Source: Ensifer sp. PDNC004 (lineage in GTDB: Bacteria > Pseudomonadota > Alphaproteobacteria > Rhizobiales > Rhizobiaceae). Taken from it: DNA of 64,000 nucleotides. Shown here one piece after another: positions 18,266 to 26,830 of this stretch. How positions within the stretch are numbered: the first letter of the stretch is position 1; every line of letters starts with the position of its first letter. The translations under genes were made by a program, and so were the position numbers. The notes beneath the pieces were generated by a model. It was not told the origin of the DNA and did not search any database. It was given only the letters and a program-made list of their open reading frames with translations. The stretch spans positions 1 to 64,000 of the forward strand of contig NZ_CP070352.1 in the NCBI RefSeq assembly GCF_016919405.1, read 5' to 3'.

Positions 18266-18883
18266 CTAGCGTGACATGCTCACCGTTGTCAGCAATACGC
18301 CGAAGCCGACAAGCAGGGCACCGAAGGCGCGATCGATCCAATGGCGAAGCGCGATTAGGCGACGTCGTACTGTGCCCGACGAAAAGAACAGGGCGACGAT
18401 CGTAAACCAGATCAGATGTGTGGCAGAGATGAACGCTCCGTAAGCCATTTGGACGGGCAGCGACGTGGTCGGCTCGACGACCTGCATGAAAAGGCTGACG
18501 ACAAAGATCGTCGTTTTCGGATTGAGCGCGTTGGTCAGAAACCCCATACGCAGCGCGCCGAGATCGGAGAGCGCAGGAGGTGCGGCCAAGGCGGCCTCTT
18601 CGGCCGGTTTCGCGCGCAGCATCTGGATGCCGAGCCAGATCAGATAGGCGGCGCCGACGAGTTTCAGCAGGGTGAAGAGAAACAGAGACTGACGGACTAG
18701 AAGGCCGACGCCGAGCAGAGTATAGGCGACATGGACCCAGACGCCTGCGGCGATACCGAGCGCCGTCAGGACGCCGGCCCGTCGCGACAAGAGCAGGCTG
18801 TTGCGCGTCACCATCGCGAAATCCGGCCCCGGACTGATGACGGCGAAGATTGTAATGGTCACTACAGCTAACAATTCAGTCAT
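18266..18883 (-). CDS. LysE/RhtB family amino-acid exporter
   Basis: A 205-aa inner-membrane protein with about six hydrophobic segments and the LysE/RhtB motifs ISPGPDFAMVTRNSLLLSRRAG near residue 17 and GFLTNALNPKTTIFVVSLFMQ near 113. Members export amino acids or derivatives. It is divergent from a LysR-type regulator with a 64-nt gap and upstream of a MocR regulator, so either could control it. Confidence 0.88.
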   Translation of the reverse strand: MTELLAVVTITIFAVISPGPDFAMVTRNSLLLSRRAGVLTALGIAAGVWVHVAYTLLGVGLLVRQSLFLFTLLKLVGAAYLIWLGIQMLRAKPAEEAALAAPPALSDLGALRMGFLTNALNPKTTIFVVSLFMQVVEPTTSLPVQMAYGAFISATHLIWFTIVALFFSSGTVRRRLIALRHWIDRAFGALLVGFGVLLTTVSMSR

Positions 18884-18947
18884 TGTCTTTCCCGTTCGTC
18901 TCTTTCATTACTGCTTCAATAATTTGATCGATGAGAAACGACTAACG

Positions 18948-19877
18948 ATGAGTTCTGACGATTTTGGTGATTTCTACTCACAGATGAAAGCGCCACGGCT
19001 TCCGCCGCTTGCGGCGCTGCGCTGTTTCGAGGCGGCGGCCAGACTTGAGAGCTTCAGTCGCGCCGCGGACGTGCTGCATTTGACGCATGGCGCCATCAGC
19101 CGCGCAGTCCGTCTTATCGAAGACGATCTCGGCGTGGCGCTGTTCGAGCGCCGCAGTCGGCGTGTCTTCCTGACAGAGGCCGGGCGGAAGCTGGCGGCGG
19201 CCGTGCGCGAAGGCTTCGGTCTGGTGGAGAATGCTGTCCGGGAGATCAGGGAAGTGTCGCGAACGCCGGCGCTGGTGGTCTCCTGCGAGCCGACACTTTT
19301 GATGCGCTGGCTGATACCGCGCCTTCCGGATTTCCAGGTGCTGCACCCGGATGTGTCCGTCCATCTCGTTGCGGGTGGCGGGCCGGTACCCTTGGGGCGA
19401 GGTATCGATCTGGCGATCCGTCGCGACGATTTCCCCTGGCCGGAGGGCACTCATGTGGTGCGGCTTTTTCCGGAGCGAATAGGTCCGGTTTGCCGCGCGG
19501 ACAAGGTCACCGCGTTTTTCGACGCAGCCGAAGCCGGCTCCTCGCCCAAATTGCGGAAGGATGCGGTCCCCTTGCATACGCGAACGCGACCAGAAGCGTG
19601 GGAGACCTGGGCGAGAATGGTCGGCTGTGCCGTCCAAGAGCAGCGCGGCCAAGTCTTCGAGCATTTCTACATCAGCCTTCAGGCGGCGATCGCCGGGATG
19701 GGCGTCGCGATCGGGCCCTGGCAGCTTGTTCGCGACGATATCGACAATGGCATCCTGGCCGCGCCGTGCGGCTTTTTCGAAGACGGTTCGGCTTATCATC
19801 TGCTGTCGTCGGCGCCGATCGGCGAGCGCGGACCGAGCGCGGCGTTGCGCGACTGGCTGCTGGACGTATCGATCTGA
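18948..19877 (+). CDS. LysR family regulator, GcvA-like
   Basis: A 309-aa LysR-type regulator. The helix-turn-helix is near residues 25-75 (LESFSRAADVLHLTHGAISRAVRLIEDDLGVALFERRSRRVFLT), and the rest is the effector-binding domain (WLIPRLPDFQVLHPDVSVHL, GRGIDLAIRRDD). The RLPPLAALRCFEAAARLESFSRAA start is typical of the GcvA group; by analogy the ATG at 18984 (MKAPRLPPL) may be the true start, as the ribosome site before 18948 is weak. Divergent from the LysE exporter gene, its likely target. Confidence 0.85.
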   Translation: MSSDDFGDFYSQMKAPRLPPLAALRCFEAAARLESFSRAADVLHLTHGAISRAVRLIEDDLGVALFERRSRRVFLTEAGRKLAAAVREGFGLVENAVREIREVSRTPALVVSCEPTLLMRWLIPRLPDFQVLHPDVSVHLVAGGGPVPLGRGIDLAIRRDDFPWPEGTHVVRLFPERIGPVCRADKVTAFFDAAEAGSSPKLRKDAVPLHTRTRPEAWETWARMVGCAVQEQRGQVFEHFYISLQAAIAGMGVAIGPWQLVRDDIDNGILAAPCGFFEDGSAYHLLSSAPIGERGPSAALRDWLLDVSI

Positions 19878-20031
19878 AACGGACCGTTTTCATTTCTGTC
19901 ATTTGCATAAAGGCGAGCAACGTCATACGTTTAACGAAGACGTGCGCATGACCGGCGATGCCAGTTGGCGGAAAGGCGCGCGAAGCACCTGATATGCAAT
20001 CGATTCGACCTTCGGGTCCTGGAGCGGCGCC

Positions 20032-20811
20032 ATGAACATCCTCAAAATCAATCTCGGCCAGGAGCGCGGTAAGCTGCGCCCGGCTCGCGCAACGGCATCG
20101 AGGATCGTGGCCGACGTCATGAAAAGACTGGTCGTTCCGGCGGCTGCTTTGGGCCTTGTCGCGTTCGCGGCGCCGTCGATGGCGCAAGCGGCCAGTTGCA
20201 AGGATTCGGCATCGCCCGGAGCCGACTGGACCGACTGCAACAAGAAAGCGCTTATGCTCGGCGGCAGCGACCTTCAGGGTGCCAATCTCGTAAACACCGA
20301 CTTCACCTTGACGGATCTGCGCGGCGCGAACCTGACGGAAGCCAATCTGGAAAAGGCAACTCTGGTTCGATCCTCGATTGCGGGAGCGACGGCGAATGGC
20401 GCGAACTTCTCCAAGATCGAAGCCTATCGCTGCAACTTTGCCGGCGTCTCCGCCGAGAAGGCATCGTTCGTGAACTCCGAGCTGCAGCGGGCCAATTTCA
20501 GCGGCGCCCGCTTGACGGGCGCAAGCTTTGAGAAAGCCGAACTGGGCCGAGCCAATTTCGACAAGGCGGAGCTCACAGGAACCCGGTTTACGCACGCCAA
20601 TCTTTCGCGCGCGGACCTGACCAGCACGAGTTTTTCCGGCCCGATCGATTTCCAGGGCGCGTTCATGTTCCTGACGCGTATCGAGGGCGTTGACCTGTCG
20701 GAGGCAACCGGACTTGAGCAGGAGCAGGTCGACATGACCTGCGGCGACAGCTCGACCAAGCTTCCCACCGGCATGAATGCGCCGGCGGGCTGGCCCTGCG
20801 CCAGCGACTAA
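20032..20811 (+). CDS. Secreted pentapeptide-repeat protein
   Basis: A 259-aa protein with an N-terminal signal peptide (core near residues 31-48, cleavage near MAQAAS) and about 25 tandem A(N/D)Lxx-type pentapeptides from about residue 75 to 215, predicting a right-handed square beta-helix. Six cysteines outside the helix core may form disulfides. The ATG at 20032 has a good GGAG site seven bases upstream; an internal ATG at 20119 would give a standard-length signal peptide but lacks a good site. Function unknown; likely periplasmic. Confidence 0.78.
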   Translation: MNILKINLGQERGKLRPARATASRIVADVMKRLVVPAAALGLVAFAAPSMAQAASCKDSASPGADWTDCNKKALMLGGSDLQGANLVNTDFTLTDLRGANLTEANLEKATLVRSSIAGATANGANFSKIEAYRCNFAGVSAEKASFVNSELQRANFSGARLTGASFEKAELGRANFDKAELTGTRFTHANLSRADLTSTSFSGPIDFQGAFMFLTRIEGVDLSEATGLEQEQVDMTCGDSSTKLPTGMNAPAGWPCASD

Positions 20812-20845
20812 CTCCCGTCACAGAGCATCGGCTTCCGGCCGGCCG

Positions 20846-21421
20846 CTATGCCAGATGCTGCTTGGCGGCAATCGCAAGGCATTCCTTGAAGGCTTGTAGG
20901 TCGGTCAGGCGATCAGCCTCGGGTACTTCGCGCTGCACGAGCCTGCCTTCCCGTCGCAGAACGCCGCCATCTAGCATCAGGTTGTCGGCCATATCGAAGT
21001 CTTCGATGCTGTTCCCGTCCGGACCGGCCATGCGGCCGTCGGGGCGCAGGGCGGCGTTTCCGCCGTAGTGGTCATGCAGGATGCGCTCGTAGTAGCTGCG
21101 GGCGGTGTTCGTATAGGCATAGACGTGCTTGCCATGGCCGCACATGAAGCCGAGTTCGAACACTGTGCCGACGTCGGCGCTGATGCCGCGAAACGGCGTC
21201 AGGTTGGCGATGATCATGTCGGCGGCAAGCATCATGCCTTCGTCGACGGCGTAGATTGCAAGGCCGCGCTGATGCTTGGTCGGAGCCGGCGGGATCTCGA
21301 GATCGCCCGGCACCAGCGGCGTAAACCCGGCAGCGCGCGCCAGTTCCGCCTTCAGTTTCTGGATCTCAGCCGCATTGGGCAGAAACACTTCCGGGCCAGC
21401 GAGATAGACTTTCACGCGCAT
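20846..21421 (-). CDS. Nucleoside 2-deoxyribosyltransferase-like protein
   Basis: A 191-aa protein of the nucleoside 2-deoxyribosyltransferase family, which moves a 2-deoxyribose between bases or cleaves the bond. Motifs are KVYLAGPEVFLPNA at the start, DEGMMLAADMIIANLTPFRG and ADVGTVFELGFMCGHGK, which carries a likely catalytic Glu. The gene stands alone and convergent with the pentapeptide gene. It could have a salvage role or hydrolyse modified nucleotides; the sequence does not decide. Confidence 0.82.
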   Translation of the reverse strand: MRVKVYLAGPEVFLPNAAEIQKLKAELARAAGFTPLVPGDLEIPPAPTKHQRGLAIYAVDEGMMLAADMIIANLTPFRGISADVGTVFELGFMCGHGKHVYAYTNTARSYYERILHDHYGGNAALRPDGRMAGPDGNSIEDFDMADNLMLDGGVLRREGRLVQREVPEADRLTDLQAFKECLAIAAKQHLA

Positions 21422-21965
21422 TCCTCCTCACATTTTCGAGGGGCCAATCTAGGAGAGCTGCAGCCAAGAGCCTAGCCATGGACGTCAGCTTGCCCACGGA
21501 TTTTTGGAGCGGGGGAGGCTGGCGGGCCGCCTGGCATGTTCTGCGCCGGCGGAGACGCCGTTGGCCCAGATCAGCTTCGGCCAATCCCGGCATCTTTGAG
21601 CATGCCACGCGGGCGAGCTTGAAATGCCGGTAACCTGAAATCTGCAGCAGAAGTCTCCTCCGAAGGTGATCGCAACCGTTGCCACCGTTGCGCGCACCGC
21701 CGTTTGAGAAGGCTCACGTGCTGTTGCCGGCTCCGTATCCGTCACGTTTACATGCAGAAACACGCGTAAACGTCAGTGTTTTCGGTCGAATCCGGTTCTT
21801 GCGACGATTTTGCACCGTGTCCGTGCGCGGCTTGCCTGCCGAGGCTCGGCGGTTTCGATTCGCCCGACAGTTGCTGCGTTCCCTGAAATTTCCCCATGCC
21901 TTTGTTCGTCGACGAGTGGGCGTCTTTGCCGTCGTATGCGACTTTAAACAATCATGCATACAAAA

Positions 21966-21975
21966 TTGTCGACAA
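21966..21975. promoter_or_regulatory. Candidate GntR operator TTGTCGACAA
   Basis: A perfect 10-bp palindrome of the T-GT-N-AC-A type bound by FCD-subfamily GntR regulators, about 105 nt before the binding-protein gene at 22080. A near copy, TTGTCTACAA, lies at 32748-32757 next to the FCD-type GntR gene at 32844, which suggests that this regulator controls the importer operon. Confidence 0.5.
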
Positions 21976-21980
21976 AATAG

Positions 21981-22009
21981 TTGACATTGTCGCCGACAGC
22001 TTCAAATCT
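21981..22009 (+). promoter_or_regulatory. Candidate promoter of the second ABC operon
   Basis: A consensus -35 box TTGACA (21981-21986) is followed after 17 nt by a weak -10 (AAATCT, 22004-22009). The palindromic operator candidate ends five bases upstream of the -35, where a bound regulator could block or recruit polymerase. Confidence 0.4.
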
Positions 22010-22079
22010 AGGGCAACTTGCTCACGAGTGGGTGAGGGCGCCTGCATATGGCGACTGATGAGAAAACAGAGGGAACGAC

Positions 22080-23642
22080 ATGAAACTGAGAAAGCATCTC
22101 CTCGCGGGGTTGGCATTTGCCTTTCTCGCATCCTCGGCCTCCGCCGAAACGCTGCGTTGGGGTAGCCCGCGGGATATCTTCTCGCTCGACCCCTATTCCT
22201 ATGGCAGCACCTCGAACCTGGCCTTCCTCAACCACGTGTACGAAGGCCTGACGCGCTACACGCCGGAGTTCAAGGTCGAGCCGGCGCTCGCCACGAGCTG
22301 GGAGATGGTCAAGGACAAGGTCTGGCGCTTCCATCTGCGCAAGGGCGTAAAGTTCCAAAACGGCGCCGAGTTCAACGCTGACGACGTCGTCGCCTCCATG
22401 GCCCGCGTCAGCCATCCGACCTCGCCGCTGCGCGGCAACATTCCGGCCTATGTCTCGACCACCAAGGTCGACGATTACACGGTCGACATCGAAGTCAATT
22501 CGCCGAACCCGCTCTTCCTCAACGACATGACCAACATCTTCATGTTCGACAAGGACTGGCTGGTCGACAACAAGTCCGAGCTGCCAACCGATGTCGGCGC
22601 CAAGGTCGAAGGCTACGCCACCTACAACACCAACGGCACCGGCCCGTTCAAGGTCGAATCGCGCGTGCCCGACAGCAAGACCGTTCTCATCAAGAACGAC
22701 GGCTGGTGGGATACGCCGAAGCACAATCTCGACCGCATTGAATTCATGCCGATTACCTCGGCCGCAACCCGCGTTGCAGCGCTGCTTTCGGGCGAAATCG
22801 ATCTGACCGATGGTGCGCCGGTTCAGGATCTTGAGCGCCTAAAGAGCTCGCCGGACATCAAGGTAATCGAGCGCACTGACCTGCGCACCGTGCACATGGT
22901 CTTCAACCGTCACGAGACCTTCGCCGACGGTCGCGAAAACTTCTTCAACAACATCAAGGTGCGCCAGGCGATTGACCATGCCATCGACCGTCAGCTGATC
23001 TTCAAGCGCGTGATGCGCGGCAAGTCGCATGTCGCCGGCACCATGGTTGCTCCGGAAATCCCGGGCTACAGCGCCGAACTCGATGTGCCGACCGCCTATG
23101 ATCCGGAACTCTCCAAGAAGCTGCTCGAAGAGGCAGGCGCCGTCGGCAAGGAGTTCACGCTCGTCTGCATGAACGACGAAAGCGTCAACGAGGAAGACGT
23201 CTGCAGCGCACTGGTCTCTATGCTGTCGCGCGTCGGCCTGAAGCCAACCCTCGACATCGGTCCGCGCGCCGTGCAGGCGCCGAAGCGCGCCGGCGGCAAG
23301 TCCGACGCCTACATGATCGGCTGGGCCAACGAGCCGACGCTCGATGCCTATTCGATCCTGGTTCAGGTTCTCTCGACCCGTGAAGGTGCTGCCGGCGTTG
23401 CCAACTATGGCGGCTGGTCCTATCCGGAACTCGACGCGATGGTGAAGAAGGCCGCGCTCGAGATGGATCACGACAAGCGTCTGGCGATCGAGACCGAGGC
23501 GCTGAAGTTCGCCAAGGATGAGGTCATCATGATCCCGTTGCACCAGCAGCCGATGGCCTGGGCAATGTCGAAGAACGTCACGGATGTGACCATTCGGGCC
23601 GACAACAAGCCGCGTCACTGGCTGACCCGTATCGGCGATTGA
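22080..23642 (+). CDS. ABC transporter substrate-binding protein, family 5
   Basis: A 520-aa periplasmic binding protein of the peptide/opine/nickel class. It has a signal peptide (cleavage near SSASAE, residue 22), LRWGSPRDIFSLDPYSYGS, VWRFHLRKGVKFQNGAEFNADDVVASMARV, and IKVRQAIDHAIDRQLI. It begins an operon with two permeases, two amidohydrolases and two ATPases. Because the operon encodes ring-opening-type hydrolases and not peptidases, the ligand is more likely a small nitrogen compound; this is inference. Confidence 0.9.
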   Translation: MKLRKHLLAGLAFAFLASSASAETLRWGSPRDIFSLDPYSYGSTSNLAFLNHVYEGLTRYTPEFKVEPALATSWEMVKDKVWRFHLRKGVKFQNGAEFNADDVVASMARVSHPTSPLRGNIPAYVSTTKVDDYTVDIEVNSPNPLFLNDMTNIFMFDKDWLVDNKSELPTDVGAKVEGYATYNTNGTGPFKVESRVPDSKTVLIKNDGWWDTPKHNLDRIEFMPITSAATRVAALLSGEIDLTDGAPVQDLERLKSSPDIKVIERTDLRTVHMVFNRHETFADGRENFFNNIKVRQAIDHAIDRQLIFKRVMRGKSHVAGTMVAPEIPGYSAELDVPTAYDPELSKKLLEEAGAVGKEFTLVCMNDESVNEEDVCSALVSMLSRVGLKPTLDIGPRAVQAPKRAGGKSDAYMIGWANEPTLDAYSILVQVLSTREGAAGVANYGGWSYPELDAMVKKAALEMDHDKRLAIETEALKFAKDEVIMIPLHQQPMAWAMSKNVTDVTIRADNKPRHWLTRIGD

Positions 23643-23650
23643 GTTTTCCT

Positions 23651-23678
23651 GCCCCGGCAGAGCGTGCTTTGCCGGGGC
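23651..23678 (+). promoter_or_regulatory. Intercistronic hairpin after the binding-protein gene
   Basis: GCCCCGGCA (23651-23659) pairs with TGCCGGGGC (23670-23678), nine base pairs, directly after the binding-protein stop and before the permease gene. No T run follows. As in the 6794 operon, it may stabilise the upstream message and so favour binding-protein production. Confidence 0.5.
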
Positions 23679-23700
23679 TCCTCATTCAGCGAGAAACCCA

Positions 23701-24672
23701 ATGATTGTCTTTCTCATCAAGCGGCTGGCCAATGCCGTGCTGGTCATGCTCGCCGTCGCGCTGCTCGCCTTCCTGATCTTCCGCTTCGCCGGCGATCCGG
23801 TCGAGTTGATGGCCAACGAGCAGATGTCGCAGGCCGACCGTATCGAGCTGCGCGAAAAACTCGGGCTCAACGATTCGTTCCTCACCCAGTTCGGTCGCTT
23901 CGTCGGCAATGCCGCCCAGGGCGATTTCGGCATCAGCTACCGCAACGGCCAGGACGTGATGAAGCTCATTGCCGAGCGCTTCCCGGCAACGATGGAACTG
24001 GCGCTGGTCGCAACCGTCCTGTCGCTCCTGATCGGCCTTCCACTCGGCGTCCTGACCGCTATCCACCGAGGGCGATGGTATTCCGAGGGGTTGCAGTTCG
24101 TCAGTATCATCGGCGTCTCCTTGCCGAGCTTCGTCGTCGGTATCCTTCTGATCCTCGTCTTCGCCGTAACGCTCGGCCTCGTACCTGCTTTCGGGCGCGG
24201 CGATGTGGTGCAGCTCGGCTGGTGGAGCACCGGCCTGTTGACGTCGTCGGGCCGCGCGTCGCTGCTTCTGCCGTCGCTCGCACTCGCGCTCTACCAGATC
24301 ACTCTGGTCATGCGCCTGGTGCGCGCAGAAATGATGGAAGTGCTGCGCTCGGACTTCATCAAGTTCGCACGCGCCCGTGGCGTGCCGCGGTGGCGGATCT
24401 ATTTCCGACATGCGCTCAGGAACTGTCTGATGCCGGTTGTCACCATGACGGCGATGAACTTTGGCTCGCTGATCGCCTTCGCGCTGATCACCGAAACCGT
24501 GTTCCAGTGGCCGGGCATGGGCATGCTCTTCATCCAGGCGGTCACCTTCCTCGATATGCCAGTCATGGCGGGCTATCTCTGCATCGTCTCCTTCATCTTC
24601 GTCACGCTCAATACGCTCGTCGATATCGCCTATGCGGTCATCGATCCGCGGTTGCGCGATGCAACCCGCTGA
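23701..24672 (+). CDS. ABC transporter permease, DppB/OppB type
   Basis: A 323-aa inner-membrane permease with about six hydrophobic segments. DppB-type signatures are FLIKRLANAVLVMLAVALLAFLIFRFAGDP and the EAA loop RARGVPRWRIYFRHALRNCLMP. It pairs with the next gene product to form the channel of the importer encoded at 22080-30271. Confidence 0.92.
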   Translation: MIVFLIKRLANAVLVMLAVALLAFLIFRFAGDPVELMANEQMSQADRIELREKLGLNDSFLTQFGRFVGNAAQGDFGISYRNGQDVMKLIAERFPATMELALVATVLSLLIGLPLGVLTAIHRGRWYSEGLQFVSIIGVSLPSFVVGILLILVFAVTLGLVPAFGRGDVVQLGWWSTGLLTSSGRASLLLPSLALALYQITLVMRLVRAEMMEVLRSDFIKFARARGVPRWRIYFRHALRNCLMPVVTMTAMNFGSLIAFALITETVFQWPGMGMLFIQAVTFLDMPVMAGYLCIVSFIFVTLNTLVDIAYAVIDPRLRDATR

Positions 24673-24682
24673 GGTCGTTGCC

Positions 24683-25633
24683 ATGACAGATCACGTCCAG
24701 CAAACCACACCTGCGCGCAAGCCTTCGCGGCTTGCCCGCTGGCGCCAGAGCGATCTCTGGTGGTCCTTCACCCACAAGCCTTCGGCAATCATCGGCGCGA
24801 TCATCCTTACGTTCCTGATCGCGACCGCCTTTGCAGCACCTTTGATTGCGCCGCAGAACCCCTTCGATCCGGCTCAGCTCGAGCTCTGGAACTCCGAGCT
24901 GCCGCCGATCTGGGAGGCCGACGGCCAATGGCCTTACGTGCTCGGCACCGACACGCAAGGGCGCGACATGCTCTCGGCCATTCTCTATGGTTCGCGCATC
25001 TCGATCCTGATCGGCGTCGCCTCGGTCGTGCTTTCGCTCGCGGTCGGCCTTAGCCTCGGCCTCGTTGCCGGCTATTTCGGTCGCTTCATCGACAACTTCC
25101 TGATGCGCATCGGCGACGTGCTTCTGTCGATCCCGACCATCCTGATCGCGATCCTCGTCAGCGCCGTCGCGCGCCAGATGCTGCCGCCGGAACTCAGGGA
25201 TGTCGGCTCTGCCGCCGTTCTGGTGCTGGCGATCACGCTCAGCGCCTGGGTGCAATATGCTCGTACCGTGCGTGCCCAGACGATCGTCGAACGCGGCAAG
25301 GAATACGTGCAGGCTGCGCGCCTTCTGAAAACGCCGGCTCGGCGGATCATGCTGAAGCACATCCTGCCGAACACGCTGACGCCGATCATGGTCGCTGCGA
25401 CCCTGAACTTCGGCATGGCGATCCTGACGGAAGCGACGCTTTCGTTCCTCGGCATCGGCATGCCGCCGAGCCAGCCGAGCCTTGGAACGCTGATCCGTCT
25501 CGGCAATCAGTTCCTGTTTTCGGGCGTATGGTGGGTGGTACTCTTCCCCGTCGTCCAGCTTTGCCTTCTCGTCGTCTCGGTCAACCTGCTCGGTGACTGG
25601 CTGCGCGATGCGCTCAATCCGAAATTGAGGTGA
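24683..25633 (+). CDS. ABC transporter permease, DppC/OppC type
   Basis: A 316-aa permease with the DppC motif VLGTDTQGRDMLSAILYGSRIS, about six membrane segments and the coupling loop LLKTPARRIMLKHILPNTLTP. I chose the ATG at 24683; the frame starts earlier at 24632, inside the upstream permease gene. Its stop codon directly abuts the amidohydrolase start. Confidence 0.92.
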   Translation: MTDHVQQTTPARKPSRLARWRQSDLWWSFTHKPSAIIGAIILTFLIATAFAAPLIAPQNPFDPAQLELWNSELPPIWEADGQWPYVLGTDTQGRDMLSAILYGSRISILIGVASVVLSLAVGLSLGLVAGYFGRFIDNFLMRIGDVLLSIPTILIAILVSAVARQMLPPELRDVGSAAVLVLAITLSAWVQYARTVRAQTIVERGKEYVQAARLLKTPARRIMLKHILPNTLTPIMVAATLNFGMAILTEATLSFLGIGMPPSQPSLGTLIRLGNQFLFSGVWWVVLFPVVQLCLLVVSVNLLGDWLRDALNPKLR

Positions 25634-26830
25634 ATGATGTCCAATCTCCTGATCCGTAACGTCAGGCCCAACGCCGGCGAAGCGACCGACATTCTCGTGC
25701 GCGACGGCAAGATCGCCGCCTTCGGCAAGGGACTTGCCGCCGATGGCGTGGCCGTGGAAGACGGCAACGGCCATATCGTGATCTCCGGTCTGATCGAGGC
25801 GCATACCCATCTCGACAAGTCGGTCTGGGGCATGCCCTGGCACGTCAACGCCAAAACCGCGACGCTGCGCGAACGCATCGATTTCGAACGTGAGAAGCGG
25901 CTTGAAATCGGCATTGATCCGCACCGCCAGTCCATGCGCCAGGCGATCATGCTCGCTGCCAATGGCGCAAGCCACATCCGCAGCCATGTCGACATCGACA
26001 CCACCCACGGCCTCCGGCTGATGGAAGGCATCATCGAAACCCGCCAGGCGCTGAAGGATGTCATCGATATCGAGATCGTCGCCTTCCCGCAGTCGGGTCT
26101 CGTCACCCGGCCTGGTACTGTGGAGCTGCTCGACCAGGCTCTGAGCAAAGGTGCTGAAGTCCTTGGCGGCATTGATCCCTGCGGCATCGACCGCGACCCG
26201 AAGGGCCATCTCGACGCGATCTTCGGTCTTGCCGAAAAACACGGAAAGCCGATCGACATTCACCTGCACGAGCAGGGCGAGCTCGGCGCCTTCAGCATGG
26301 AAATGATGTTCGAACGCATCCGAGCGCTCGGCATGCAGGGCAAGGTGGCGATCAGCCATGCCTTTGCACTCGGCGCGCCGGATTATCTGCGCGTCGGCGG
26401 CCTGATCGAACAGATCGCCGAACTCGATATCCGTATCGTCACCACCGGTTCGCCGTCTTCGACCGTGCCGTCGATCTTGCGTCTGAAGGATGCCGGCGTG
26501 AAGGTTGCTGCCGGCTGCGACGGTATCCGCGACACCTGGGGTCCGTGGGGCCAGCCCGACATGATGGATCGTGCCCGCATCCTCGGCATGAAGAACGGCC
26601 TGCGCCGCGACGTCGATCTTGAATACGCGCTCTACGTCTGCTCCAAGGGCGGCGCCGACGTCATGGATATCGAGGGCTATGGCCTCGAGGTCGGCTGTGA
26701 CGCCGATTTCACCCTGCTCACCGGCGAGACTTTGGCGCATGCCGTCGTCGACGTCGCGCCTCGGCCGATAGTCGTCAAGCGCGGCCGCGTCGTCGCCCGC
26801 AACGGCGTTGCGGAGGTGGCGATCCCATGA
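25634..26830 (+). CDS. Amidohydrolase, cytosine deaminase (CodA)-like
   Basis: A 398-aa metal-dependent amidohydrolase of the cytosine-deaminase branch. The metal and catalytic motifs are intact: HTHLDKS (about 57-63), RSHVDI, IDIHLHEQGE (HxxE as in CodA), ISHAFAL and GCDGIRDTWGPWG with the metal Asp. Family members deaminate or hydrolyse cyclic amidines such as cytosine, creatinine-like or triazine compounds. The ATG follows the permease stop directly; a second ATG three bases later is equally possible. It overlaps the next gene by four bases. Substrate not known. Confidence 0.85.
   Translation: MMSNLLIRNVRPNAGEATDILVRDGKIAAFGKGLAADGVAVEDGNGHIVISGLIEAHTHLDKSVWGMPWHVNAKTATLRERIDFEREKRLEIGIDPHRQSMRQAIMLAANGASHIRSHVDIDTTHGLRLMEGIIETRQALKDVIDIEIVAFPQSGLVTRPGTVELLDQALSKGAEVLGGIDPCGIDRDPKGHLDAIFGLAEKHGKPIDIHLHEQGELGAFSMEMMFERIRALGMQGKVAISHAFALGAPDYLRVGGLIEQIAELDIRIVTTGSPSSTVPSILRLKDAGVKVAAGCDGIRDTWGPWGQPDMMDRARILGMKNGLRRDVDLEYALYVCSKGGADVMDIEGYGLEVGCDADFTLLTGETLAHAVVDVAPRPIVVKRGRVVARNGVAEVAIP

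Larger units (their letters stand above)
21422..22079. other. Long intergenic region before the second ABC operon
   Basis: A 658-nt gap. The first 500 nt show no recognisable gene; the short frames there have biased, low-complexity translations. The last 120 nt hold a palindrome and promoter-like hexamers, described separately. Confidence 0.5.

Noticed and set aside
16332..18269. A 645-codon plus-strand frame opposite the MocR-type gene
   Set aside because: The minus-strand protein has both expected domains in order; the plus frame is a GC-driven shadow.
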